The notes under the pieces were generated by a model, which saw only the letters and a list, made by a program, of their open reading frames with translations, made no database searches and had not been told where the DNA came from. Position numbers and translations under genes: made by a program. This document shows positions 16,664 to 24,520 of a stretch of DNA of 64,000 nt, in pieces (position 1 is the first letter of the stretch; each line of letters opens with the position of its first letter). Origin of the DNA: CF-162 sp963667205 (GTDB lineage: Bacteria; Chloroflexota; Dehalococcoidia; SM23-28-2; RBG-16-64-32); NCBI GenBank assembly GCA_963667205.1, contig OY762959.1:1736001-1800000 (forward strand), given 5' to 3'.

Positions 16664-18406
16664 CTAGCCGGTGGCGATCAGGATCGTCGTCCCCATGCCC
16701 GGACAGCCGGCTTCCTGGGAGGGCGTCATTCCGGCGTCGAAACCCAGGACCTTGAGCGCGTCGATCGGGTTCACCTCGCCGCTGCAGTCGACGTCGCCCC
16801 AGGTGCGCGGCGACCCGCCCACGATCCTCACCGTCCAGCTCATACCGGGACAGGCGGCAGTGTACGTCTGCAGCCCCGCGTCGTGGCGCATCGTCACCAG
16901 CGCGTCGATGGGATCGACGGAGCCCGAGCAGTTGTCGTCCGCCCAGATCGCGTCCAGCGGTATCGGGGTTGGCGAAGGTGTCGGGGTTGGTGTGGGCGTG
17001 GGCGTCGGTACGGGCGTTGGCGTTGCTGTCGGAGTAGGCGCCGGGGGAGTCGCGGTCGGAGTGCCAGATGGCGTCGGCGCGCTTTCGTCGACGACGAGGG
17101 AGACGACGTACGTTTGCGGCGAGCCGGCCGGGTAGAGGGAGTCCACCGTCGCCCGGCCGAGGTACTCGCCCGGCTCCAGGCCGGTCGTGTCGACGGTTAA
17201 CCGTACCGTCCCGCCGATACCGCCGAGGTCGTCGCCGAGAGCGACGCCTGCCGGCTTCGCCACCTTGAGCCACGGCGAGTCGGAGAGGACCTGGAAGCCG
17301 AGCACGCCGCTGCCTTCGTTCAAGACGTCGAACTCGGGCCCGGACGAGATCACGTCCGGGGGCAGCGTCACGCCGGCGCCGGCGGTCGCGAGCCCCATCA
17401 CCGGCTCGCCGATGACCTCTTCGCGGGTCACTGTGAGTGCGGTCGGGTCCTCGTGGTTGGTGTTGGGCCTCGGGATGTCCATCGCGGCGCAGTCCAGGCT
17501 GAAGCCACAGGCGTTCCAGTTCTCGAGCTTGAGCGGGTCGGCAAAGATCGGATCGGTCAGGTCGGGCGGATGCACCTCCTGAGGCTGCCAGAGCTGCTCT
17601 TCGGCGCGCACCGGCGGCCGCTGAGCGCAGCCCAGGACGAGCTCCTGGTAGGGATACTGCGTGCGGTCGTGGCCAAAACCGTCGTCGCTGGCGCCGCAGC
17701 TGTACTGAACGCGCGTGGGCGGGTAGGCGGGGTTGAGCGGATGGTTGGAGAACGCCCAGCCGTTGTATCCCCAGATGGCGTAGTACCAGTCCTCGATCAG
17801 CGTCGGGTCGCGCTCACCGACGATGGGCCGCACCTCCGGCGCCTGGTTCCACTTGCCGGCGAGGATGGCGGCGCCACGAGCCGTGTTGAACGCGTAGTGC
17901 GTGCCGATCATCGCCTGGTCCAGGTTGGGCACGCCGGAGATGTTCTGCATTCCGGAGGTGATCTGCATGATGCCGTAGCCGCAGTCGTGTGAGTTCAGCA
18001 CCGGACCGACCTCGCCGTAGTCGACGAGCGGAACGTAGGCTGCCTGCGCCCAGCCGCTCTCCAGAAAGCCCATCGACTTCAGGATCACGGGCGGGATGTA
18101 GGGATCCAGCAGCTGCTCGGACCCGGCGGCGCGGTCGCCTGTCTCAACGTCGGCGGTGGCGAAGGTCTCGTGCTCCGGGAAGAGTTGGTTGAACGCCGCC
18201 AGCTCGAAGGTGCGGGCGTAGACGTCGCGGTAGTCGGCGGCTTCGTAGGTCTCGATGTCGAAGGGGCCGAAGAGGCTGCCGGTGTTCGCGCACTGGTGGC
18301 CGGCTGAGGCTGGGCTGCCGGAAGAGAGATGCAGCAGCACCGCCACGCCAAGCGCGACGGCCACCGCGAGGGGGCTCGCAGTCAGACTGAGGTACTGAAT
18401 CCGCAT
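16664..18406 (-). CDS. Secreted lysozyme-like protein with BACON/Ig-like domain, Pro/Thr linker and dockerin-like repeats
   Basis: 580 residues from the ATG at 18406, chosen because it begins directly at a signal peptide (MRIQYLSLTASPLAVAVALG and a cleavage site near SPASA). Residues about 35-230 resemble transglycosylase/lysozyme folds: PPVILKSMGFLESGWAQA supplies a Glu in a helix, and DCGYGIMQITSGM matches the conserved Gly-x-x-Gln-Ile block. A beta-rich segment follows at about 320-435 (BACON- or Ig-like), then a Thr-Pro repeat linker (about 440-483). The end has two Ca-loop repeats, DDNCSGSVDPIDAL and DVDCSGEVNPIDAL, of dockerin type I style. It probably acts on peptidoglycan or a surface polymer outside the cell; no cohesin partner is in the window. 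Confidence 0.75.
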   Translation of the reverse strand: MRIQYLSLTASPLAVAVALGVAVLLHLSSGSPASAGHQCANTGSLFGPFDIETYEAADYRDVYARTFELAAFNQLFPEHETFATADVETGDRAAGSEQLLDPYIPPVILKSMGFLESGWAQAAYVPLVDYGEVGPVLNSHDCGYGIMQITSGMQNISGVPNLDQAMIGTHYAFNTARGAAILAGKWNQAPEVRPIVGERDPTLIEDWYYAIWGYNGWAFSNHPLNPAYPPTRVQYSCGASDDGFGHDRTQYPYQELVLGCAQRPPVRAEEQLWQPQEVHPPDLTDPIFADPLKLENWNACGFSLDCAAMDIPRPNTNHEDPTALTVTREEVIGEPVMGLATAGAGVTLPPDVISSGPEFDVLNEGSGVLGFQVLSDSPWLKVAKPAGVALGDDLGGIGGTVRLTVDTTGLEPGEYLGRATVDSLYPAGSPQTYVVSLVVDESAPTPSGTPTATPPAPTPTATPTPVPTPTPTPTPTPSPTPIPLDAIWADDNCSGSVDPIDALVTMRHDAGLQTYTAACPGMSWTVRIVGGSPRTWGDVDCSGEVNPIDALKVLGFDAGMTPSQEAGCPGMGTTILIATG

Positions 18407-18552
18407 GCCGGCCACTGCTCTACTAACGCTCTGGGGGTTCCTTCCGTAGTGAAGACGGAGAACCCGCGGGGTTCGTAACAACCATCAACTGCAACGTCGA
18501 TGACACGTTATAGATGCGCCAATGCATCTATACAGCATAGCGGATTAGGCGA

Positions 18553-18577
18553 AAGGCCCCCCAGGACAGGGGCCTCG
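18553..18577 (-). terminator. Hairpin terminator of the zinc-ribbon gene
   Basis: On the minus strand AGGCCCC and GGGGCCT form a stem around an eight-base loop, followed by TTTCGCC. It is 20 bases after the stop of the zinc-ribbon gene. The T tract is short, so termination strength is uncertain. Confidence 0.5.
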
Positions 18578-18597
18578 TTCACGGCCTTGGGATGGCG

Positions 18598-18805
18598 TCA
18601 GGTGCGAACGCGCGGCTGGTGCATCGCGCCGTCGGTTATCGGCTCGTCTACGTAGAGATCGCCGTTGCGGATTTTGATGTTGTAGCCGCAGTCCGGGTTC
18701 GTGCAGGCCCAGGCCTTGTAGTGGATCGCTGCCCCCTGGCTGCCGAAGTCGGAAAGCGGAACGAGGTCCCCCCACGTCACACTTCTGGCACTTCGGGAAG
18801 CCCAT
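18598..18805 (-). CDS. Small zinc-ribbon protein, interrupted by a frameshift
   Basis: Two overlapping frames on the minus strand together make a sensible protein of about 68 residues. The first, from ATG 18805, gives MGFPKCQKC. The second gives the rest, including WACTNPDCGYNIKIRNGDLYV. Two Cys pairs (CxxC and CxxxxC) separated by about 35 residues fit a small zinc ribbon. The change of frame falls at a run of six G on this strand (18768-18773 on the + strand); removing one G restores a continuous frame. A GTG start four codons upstream of the ATG, behind an AAGGGGGG element, is an alternative. Function unknown; a nucleic-acid or metal-binding role is a guess from the fold only. Confidence 0.5.
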
Positions 18806-18963
18806 CTCTCCTACCACTGGTTGTCCCCCTTCTCTGGGCCGTTTGGCGGGAGTATAGCAGCGGGCTCGCAGCCCGGGCAAATCGCGGCCCCCGGTTCACC
18901 AGAGCACCGCACAGCGCTCGAAATGGCTCTCAAACGGTACTGGGGCTATGCTACAGAGGCGGC

Positions 18964-19788
18964 ATGGAAGACGTTCTGCGCGCGATCGTCCTGGGCATCG
19001 TCTAGGGGCTTACCGAGTTCCTCCCCATCTCCTCGTCCGGCCACCTCATCGCCGTGCGCGAGCTGTTCGGCTGGCAGTTCGCCGACGACCTCACCTTCGA
19101 CGTCTCCTTGCACCTCGGCACGACGGTCGCCGTCCTCGTCTTTTTCTGGCGCGAGTGGACCCAGATGCTGTGCAGCGCTCTCCTGCGTCTGACCGGCGGC
19201 AGCCGTGATGCGTCCGTTGGCGTCTACGACGACCGCATGCTGCTGTTCGTCGTCGTCGGCTCGGTGCCGGTCGGCGTCGTTGGCCTGGCGCTTAACAGCT
19301 GGATCGAAGATGAGGTTCGCTCGCCGATAATCGTTGGGGCGATGCTGATCGCGTTCGGGTTGACGCTGGCCTTCGCGGAGCGCGCTGGCCGGCGAGAGCG
19401 GTCGCTGGCTGATACGGGCCTTCGCGACGCCCTGCTGATCGGCTCGGCGCAGGCGGTCTCGCTGGTTCCGGGCATGTCGCGGTCGGGCGTTACGATCGCG
19501 GCCGCCCTGCTGCTCGGCTTCACGCGCGAGGAGGCGGCCCGTTTCTCTTTCGTGCTCTCGACGCCGGCGATACTCGGTGCCGCGGTCCTGACGCTGGGCG
19601 AGGCGATCCGGGACGACCGGCTGTCCGGGAACCTGGACATCATCATCATAGGCGCCATCGTCGCGGCGATCGTCGGCTGGTTGAGCATCGGCGTGCTCCT
19701 GCGGCTCGTGCAGTCAAGGAGCTTCCTGCCGTTCGTGGCCTACCGGCTCGGCGCAGGCGCGTTCCTGGTCGTCTACTTCGGGGTCTGA
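18964..19788 (+). CDS. uppP: Undecaprenyl-diphosphatase (UppP/BacA), interrupted by an in-frame amber codon
   Basis: Read from the ATG at 18964, the frame encodes a typical 274-residue UppP except that codon 14 is TAG. The surrounding residues, LGIV-stop-GLTEFLPISSSGHL, place the stop at the first position of the family's conserved (E/Q)xxxE motif. The rest is intact: the PGMSRSGVT motif near residue 169 and about eight membrane helices. UppP dephosphorylates undecaprenyl diphosphate to recycle the lipid carrier for peptidoglycan and surface glycans, so loss would matter unless another phosphatase exists. A downstream GTG (19054) would make a 244-residue protein lacking the motif and is unlikely to be active. 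CAG to TAG or GAG to TAG is a single change, so a sequencing error or recent mutation is plausible. Confidence 0.85.
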
Positions 19789-19816
19789 TCTTTGTGCCCG
19801 CGGGCGCACTATCGGC

Positions 19817-20614
19817 TCAGACGATGAACTTGTGGATCGCCCAGGCGACGCCGTCTTCGTCGTTCGATGGCGCCACGTGCAGGGCGTTTCGCTTCACTTC
19901 GTCGGGCGAGTTGCGCACGGCGATGCCCAGCCCCGCGGCACGCAGCATTTCAATGTCCGACTCGGAGTCGCCCATCGCCATCGTCTCTTCCGGGTCCACG
20001 CCCAGCTCCTCGCAGACGCGGCGCAGCGCGTTCGCCTTCTCCGCTTCCGGGTTGGCGAGCACGACGTAGTGCGGCAGGCCGACCGGCGCGTTGAACGAGA
20101 ACCGCACGCGCTCGGCGTACTTCGGCGCGAAGCGTTGGCCGACTTCTCGCACCGCCTCCTCCTGCCAGATCTGGACCGTGACCGGCGTCCCGTCGTCGAG
20201 GTGGTCGGACTGCCGTTCGGCGACGCGCAGGCCGCCGGGGAGGCGCTCGGGAATGATGCCGGGGCGCATGTTCATGTAGGTTGCGTCGCCAAGCGTTGTA
20301 AACATCTCCCAGCCGTGGTCGTCGCCCCAGGTCACGACCTCTCGGGCCGCGTCGGGGTCCAGCGGCAGGTGGAGGATCGTCGCGCCGTCTTGCTGACGAA
20401 CCTCCGCGCCGTTGGAGCAGATGATCGGCGCTGTCAGCCCCAGGCGTTCGGATGTGCGCTTGGCGAGCCCGAACCACCGCGAGGTGGCCAGCACGACGGC
20501 GACGCCGGCGTCGCGGGCCATCGTCACGGCCTCGACGTTGCCTTCGGAGAGCTTCATCGCCGAGTTGAGCAGCGTGCCGTCAAGATCGACGGCGAGGAGC
20601 TTGTAGCGCGACAT
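19817..20614 (-). CDS. Cof-type HAD-superfamily phosphatase
   Basis: 265 residues. HAD motif I is AVDLDGTLLN near residue 7, motif II lies in VVLATSRWF (Thr/Ser after a hydrophobic strand) and motif IV in AMGDSESDIEML near 215. The large C2-type cap between them is typical of the Cof/YbiV group, which dephosphorylates sugar phosphates, nucleotides or flavin phosphates in the cytoplasm. The substrate is unknown. It converges with uppP and lies 31 bases downstream of radC on the same strand. Confidence 0.88.
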   Translation of the reverse strand: MSRYKLLAVDLDGTLLNSAMKLSEGNVEAVTMARDAGVAVVLATSRWFGLAKRTSERLGLTAPIICSNGAEVRQQDGATILHLPLDPDAAREVVTWGDDHGWEMFTTLGDATYMNMRPGIIPERLPGGLRVAERQSDHLDDGTPVTVQIWQEEAVREVGQRFAPKYAERVRFSFNAPVGLPHYVVLANPEAEKANALRRVCEELGVDPEETMAMGDSESDIEMLRAAGLGIAVRNSPDEVKRNALHVAPSNDEDGVAWAIHKFIV

Positions 20615-20645
20615 GGCGTAAGATTGGCCGCTTACGCCCGGCGCG

Positions 20646-21356
20646 TCAAGTGAGCTTGAAGCCCAGCTTCAGGTCGCGCAGGCTCTTGTGCCCGTCGCGG
20701 GCGATGATGATGTGGTCGAGGACTTCGACGCCGAGGAGCTCTCCCGCATCCACGAGCTGCTTCGTCAGCGCGGCGTCCTCGGCGCTCGGCGTCGGGTCGC
20801 CGGAAGGGTGGTTGTGAACAACGATGATGCTCGGGCAGCCGTCACGGACGGCGTCGCTGAAGACTTCCGCCACGCGGACGAGAGCGCTGGAGACGTTGCC
20901 GCGATAGACCTCCCGCACGGCGAGCACTTCGTTGCGCGTGCTCAGGAGGACGACGCGTAGCTGCTCCCGGTCCAGGAGTGCCATCTCCGCGAAGAGGAGC
21001 GCGTACACGTCCTCAGGAGAGCGGATGATGCGGCGCTCCGGCGGCTGGGCGTGGATGGTGCGCTTGCCTAGCTCGATGGCGGCGATGAGCTGGGCGGCCT
21101 TCGCTTCGCCTATTGCCCGCTGGGCGCAAAGCTCGCCGAACCCGGCGGCGCCAAGCCCCCGCAACCCTTCGAACTTCGAGAGGATGCGCTGGCCGACGGC
21201 GACGGCGTTCTCGCCGTTGGTACCGGTGCGCAGGAGGATGGCGATCAGCTCGGCGTTGGTGAGCGACTCCGGGCCGCGCATGCGCAGACGCTCGCGGGGG
21301 CGCTCGTCGACGGGCAGGTCGCGGATGAGGGGGCGGTGCTCAGCGGTCTGCGTCAC
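20646..21356 (-). CDS. radC: RadC family JAB-domain protein
   Basis: 236 residues. The N-terminal UPF0758 part (LPVDERPRERLRMRGPESLTNAELIAILLRTGT) holds the helix-hairpin-helix region. The C-terminal JAMM domain has its metal motif in VVHNHPSGDPTPSAED. Despite the historical name, a DNA repair role is not well established for the family; the JAMM fold suggests a metal-dependent hydrolase. No neighbours hint at a mobile-element context. Confidence 0.92.
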   Translation of the reverse strand: MTQTAEHRPLIRDLPVDERPRERLRMRGPESLTNAELIAILLRTGTNGENAVAVGQRILSKFEGLRGLGAAGFGELCAQRAIGEAKAAQLIAAIELGKRTIHAQPPERRIIRSPEDVYALLFAEMALLDREQLRVVLLSTRNEVLAVREVYRGNVSSALVRVAEVFSDAVRDGCPSIIVVHNHPSGDPTPSAEDAALTKQLVDAGELLGVEVLDHIIIARDGHKSLRDLKLGFKLT

Positions 21357-21416
21357 GGTGGGAGCTTAGGCGGGTGGCGACCGAGCCGGAAGGCGCTTGT
21401 GGCACCCGGGCGCGGG

Positions 21417-22601
21417 CTACGCGACGCAGGCCAGCGCTTCGGACACCCGCCGCCAGGCGATCTCGACAAAGGCAGCGCGGCGCTCAGGATTGGGCGCGAC
21501 CTCGTCGGCCTCGCACCACAGCTCGGCCTCGAGAGAGGCGAAGGCGGCTCGGATGGGCGCGAGGGCGGTGGAGTCGGCCTCGACGCGATCGCGGAGTGCC
21601 GCGAAGGCGCGCCAGACGGCGGGGTCGGCGAGCGCCGCAGGTACGGCGTCCGGCGGAAAGACCGGCACGAAGACGCTGACACAGGGGTTGCCGGGAGCGA
21701 CCCAGGCCCGCAGCGGTGCTTCGGGATCGGCCGGCAGGTCGGCGATGATCGATCCCGTTGTGTTCTGGAAGCGGCGGATGTGCATGCAGACGCTCACGCT
21801 GGAGCCGTCGGGGAGGAACTCGCCCGGCAGCGGCGACGGGGCTGCGTCCGGCTCGCCCGGCTTGCGCCAGGGGCCGGCGCCGTGGTCCCGGAGGTGCGCC
21901 GCGAAGCCCGCCGGCGTCAGGTCGGCCGCCGGCGTGGCGGTGAGGCACGCGCGGCTGGCCGCGAGCCGCACGTCGGCGTGGGCGGTCGGTGCGTTCGGGT
22001 GGCGGAAGCTGTCCCAGTCCGTCCCGGCGACGATGTCAGGCGACGAGCGGGTCCACTCGTCACGAATGGTGAGCCGGTTGGAGATGGCGGCGGTCTCAGC
22101 GACGGGAGCGGCGACCCAGCTGCGTCCGCTCGTTTCCAGCACCCAGGCGGCGTGCGGGTCGGCGATGATGAAGGAGGAGAAGTAGGACTCACCTGCCGTC
22201 CGGTCGCAGACGCCGCCCTGGCCGTGCTCCGCCAGCAGCGACGTCATCACGTCAAGCGCCCCGTCCGCGGTGGCGCCCCGTTCAAGGCCCAGGCGCACGA
22301 GGTCCATCCCGATGAGCGCCTCCTGCTCTTTCGCTGGGTCTAGCGCCGTCCAGACCTTCTCGTTGCCGATTGCCACGCGGTGCTCGTTGACGCCGTGCTC
22401 CAGCCCCCAGAGCCAGTGCGGCCGCGAGCCGGTCAGAGCGCAGGCTCCCTCATTCCGCAGCTCGGCGTATTCGGTGCGCAGCGTGCCGCCGCCGGAGCGA
22501 GACGTCAGCGCTTCGATCAGCTGAACTTCAGACGATGGCCGGTCAGAGTTCTTCGCGAAGAGGGTGCCGGCGGGCCTGACGGCGCACAGCGTGTCGCACA
22601 T
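21417..22601 (-). CDS. Secernin/peptidase C69-like N-terminal nucleophile hydrolase
   Basis: 394 residues. The protein begins Met-Cys-Asp-Thr, so removal of Met exposes Cys2 as an N-terminal nucleophile, as in C69 dipeptidases and secernins. The conserved Ala-Lys-Asn-Ser-Asp-Arg block follows at residues 15-22 with the expected Arg/Asp, and GESYFSSFIIADPHAAWVLET near 165-185 is typical of the fold. Substrate may be dipeptides or other amides. No signal peptide. It is 24 codons or less from the LysM gene stop on the 3' side and shares its strand, possibly one transcript with it. Confidence 0.8.
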   Translation of the reverse strand: MCDTLCAVRPAGTLFAKNSDRPSSEVQLIEALTSRSGGGTLRTEYAELRNEGACALTGSRPHWLWGLEHGVNEHRVAIGNEKVWTALDPAKEQEALIGMDLVRLGLERGATADGALDVMTSLLAEHGQGGVCDRTAGESYFSSFIIADPHAAWVLETSGRSWVAAPVAETAAISNRLTIRDEWTRSSPDIVAGTDWDSFRHPNAPTAHADVRLAASRACLTATPAADLTPAGFAAHLRDHGAGPWRKPGEPDAAPSPLPGEFLPDGSSVSVCMHIRRFQNTTGSIIADLPADPEAPLRAWVAPGNPCVSVFVPVFPPDAVPAALADPAVWRAFAALRDRVEADSTALAPIRAAFASLEAELWCEADEVAPNPERRAAFVEIAWRRVSEALACVA

Positions 22602-22610
22602 GGCCGCAGG

Positions 22611-23174
22611 CTACTGGGGGATGATCAGCGTAGCGCCCAGCGGCAGAATGTCCGCCAGGCTGTAGCCGTTGCTCGAAGCCAGGGTCTGCGGGTCGACGGC
22701 GTACTGCGCCGCGACGCCGTTCCATGTGTCCCCGCTGACGACGACGTGCTCGATCGGCGCAGCCGTTGGCGTCGGCGCGGGCGTCGGCGTCGCGGTCGGC
22801 TCGGGGGTGGGCTCCGGCGTCTGATCGTCCGGGATCAGCGTCACGGTGGGCTCGGGCGAGGCGGTGACGGTTGGCGTCGGCGACTCGCCGGTATCAGGCG
22901 TCAGTCCCGGTGTGAAGTCTGGCGTGATGTCCGGCTGCTGGACGACGCCGCCGTTGTCGCCCGGCAGGCCCGGCGGGCGAACGAGCAGCCAGAGCGCCAG
23001 GACGCTGGCGCCTAGCAGTGCGAAGAGGGCGACGCGAAAGGTGGTGGAGGAGGGCGCGGTGGCGACGGGGTCGAGGCAGACCGCACAGAGGTCTGAGCCG
23101 TGGTCGGGGCAGTAGTCTTTACCGCACCGCGAGCACGGCGAAGTATCTTGCCGTTCGCACGCATAGCATCGCAT
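22611..23174 (-). CDS. Zinc-ribbon, single-TM, LysM-domain protein
   Basis: 187 residues from ATG 23174 (a TTG four codons up is less likely). Residues 1-35 carry seven Cys and one His (Cys3, 6, 14, 17, 22, 30, 33 and His25), like a B-box or double zinc ribbon. A membrane helix covers about 46-65. A long Thr/Pro/Glu linker spans about 75-140, and the C-terminus (about 142-187) is a LysM domain: VVSGDTWNGVAAQYAV, then LASSNGY and a final GATLIIP. Predicted topology is zinc domain inside, LysM outside binding peptidoglycan or another GlcNAc polymer. It lies directly downstream of rplL behind a strong hairpin. Function unknown. Confidence 0.75.
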   Translation of the reverse strand: MRCYACERQDTSPCSRCGKDYCPDHGSDLCAVCLDPVATAPSSTTFRVALFALLGASVLALWLLVRPPGLPGDNGGVVQQPDITPDFTPGLTPDTGESPTPTVTASPEPTVTLIPDDQTPEPTPEPTATPTPAPTPTAAPIEHVVVSGDTWNGVAAQYAVDPQTLASSNGYSLADILPLGATLIIPQ

Positions 23175-23189
23175 CCTAGGTACCAAACG

Positions 23190-23229
23190 CCGGACCGGGG
23201 CGACGGGATTCGCCCTGAACCCGGCCCGG
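23190..23229 (-). terminator. Strong hairpin after rplL, probable terminator
   Basis: A 10-bp GC stem (CCGGGCCGGG with CCCGGTCCGG, one G-U pair) encloses a 20-base loop that itself has a small GGG/CCC stem. It starts 12 bases past the rplL stop. The following T tract is short (GTTTGG), so partial read-through into the LysM gene is possible. Confidence 0.5.
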
Positions 23230-23240
23230 CTATCTTACCC

Positions 23241-23645
23241 TTACTCGAGATCGACGGTGGCGCCGGCCTCCTGGAGCTTCTTCTGCGCTGCCTCGGCGTC
23301 GGCCTTGCCGATAGCTTCCTTGACCGCCGCCGGTGCGCTCTCGACCAGGTCCTTCGCCTCCTTGAGGCCAAGTGAGGTGACCTCACGGACGGCCTTGATG
23401 ACGTTGATCTTGTTGGCGCCGATGTCCTTGAGGACGACGTTGAACTCGCTCTTCTCCTCCGCGGGAGCGGCGGCAGCGCCATCGCCGGCGGCGGCGGCGC
23501 CCGGGGCGGCGGCAACCGCGACCGGTGCTGCGGCTGTGATGCCAAACTCGTCCGTGATCTTTTCATTGAGGTCGCGCAGCTCCAGGATCGTCATCTCCTT
23601 GATGATGTCCAGGACCTGGTCGATCTTGTTGGCTGCCTTTGCCAT
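23241..23645 (-). CDS. rplL: 50S ribosomal protein L7/L12
   Basis: 134 residues. The N-terminal dimerisation helices, an Ala/Gly/Pro hinge (about 40-62) and the globular C-terminal domain are all clear: KSEFNVVLKDIGANKINVIK, REVTSLGLKEAKDLVE and the closing LQEAGATVDLE. It forms the L10-L12 stalk that recruits translation GTPases. A strong AAGGAGG site lies upstream. It is the last gene of the secE-nusG-rplKAJL cluster. Confidence 0.97.
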   Translation of the reverse strand: MAKAANKIDQVLDIIKEMTILELRDLNEKITDEFGITAAAPVAVAAAPGAAAAGDGAAAAPAEEKSEFNVVLKDIGANKINVIKAVREVTSLGLKEAKDLVESAPAAVKEAIGKADAEAAQKKLQEAGATVDLE

Positions 23646-23695
23646 GATGTTCGTTCCTCCTTGAGTTTGGGCCGGCCCCGCGGGCGGGCGTTCCG

Positions 23696-24271
23696 TTATG
23701 CTGCTTCGCTTTCCATCTGTCGGGCCCGGGCCTCGAGGAGGCCGGGGAGTTCCTGCAGGAGCGCCTGCAGGAGTTGCGTGAACTCTCTTGGCTGGCTGTC
23801 GATAAGGGCGACGAAGCTCACCAGCGGGCTCTCGATCGTGCCCATGAACTGGGCGATCATTACCGGCCGCGGCGGGATCTTTGTCAGCTCCTTCAGGGCG
23901 TCGGCGTCCAACAGGGTGCCTTCGAGGTAGCCGCCGCCGACTTTGAACGCGGCGGGCGCCTCGCGAGCGTAGTCCGTGATCGCCTTCGCTGCCCCTACGA
24001 TGTCGTCGTAGGAGATGGCGAGCGCTGTGGGGCCGTCGGCGAGCTCGTACACCTCAGGCGCACCGGCTGCTTCGGCGGCGAGCTTGAGGAGCGAGTTCTT
24101 GATCACCCGCAGCTCTAGGCCGCCCTCGCGCAGCTTGCTCCGCAGGATCTGCATCTCCCCCACGGTCAGGCCGCGGTAGTCGGTGCCGATGACGATCGTG
24201 GAGCGCTCGATGCGGTCCTTGATGTCAGCCACCTGATCGATCTTGTGCTGCGTTGGCAATAGACTCTCCAT
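23696..24271 (-). CDS. rplJ: 50S ribosomal protein L10
   Basis: 191 residues. The N-terminal KIDQVADIKDRIERSTIVIGTDYRGLTVGEMQILRSKLREGG followed by RVIKNSLLKLA is typical L10, binding 23S rRNA and L11. The C-terminal helix that binds L12 dimers extends to the end (LPGLLEARARQMESEAA). It is preceded by an L10-leader-like RNA region and followed 50 bases later by rplL, the usual pair. Together they build the ribosomal stalk. Confidence 0.96.
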   Translation of the reverse strand: MESLLPTQHKIDQVADIKDRIERSTIVIGTDYRGLTVGEMQILRSKLREGGLELRVIKNSLLKLAAEAAGAPEVYELADGPTALAISYDDIVGAAKAITDYAREAPAAFKVGGGYLEGTLLDADALKELTKIPPRPVMIAQFMGTIESPLVSFVALIDSQPREFTQLLQALLQELPGLLEARARQMESEAA

Positions 24272-24322
24272 TCCGCCGGGCGCAACGTCCGGTTGTTCGC
24301 TGCGCCCCTGATCTTTCGTGAG

Positions 24323-24440
24323 CTAAAGAAAAAGCCCCCTGCCGCAGCAAGGGACATCGCCCGGGTGCGTCAGGCTTCTGGCCTGACCCCGTTTGATCTC
24401 TCCTCGGCGGGCTCTCCTGGCGGAGACTTAACCCTTGCGG
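24323..24440 (-). promoter_or_regulatory. L10 leader (autoregulatory rplJL leader) with attenuator-like terminator
   Basis: The 249-base gap before rplJ contains strong hairpins on the transcribed strand: GTCAGGC/GCCTGAC with a five-base loop (24369-24387), and a CCC(T)TGC/GCAGGG stem directly followed by GGCTTTTTCTTT (24323-24353), which looks like an intrinsic terminator. In many bacteria the L10-L12 complex binds a leader here that mimics its rRNA site and lowers rplJL expression, in Gram-positives by attenuation. Assignment is by position and structure only. Confidence 0.65.
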
Positions 24441-24520
24441 GACCTGCTGTCTGCGGTGAGACGTGTGCTATTCGGTTGGCACGCAGAGAATTGTACGGCG
24501 CTCCGCGGCGTGGTTCAAGC

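Noticed and set aside
18964..19788. Amber reassignment (TAG as a sense codon) to explain uppP
   Set aside because: Many clearly terminated genes in the window end in TAG at the expected place (rpmG, secA, ilvD, ilvN and others).
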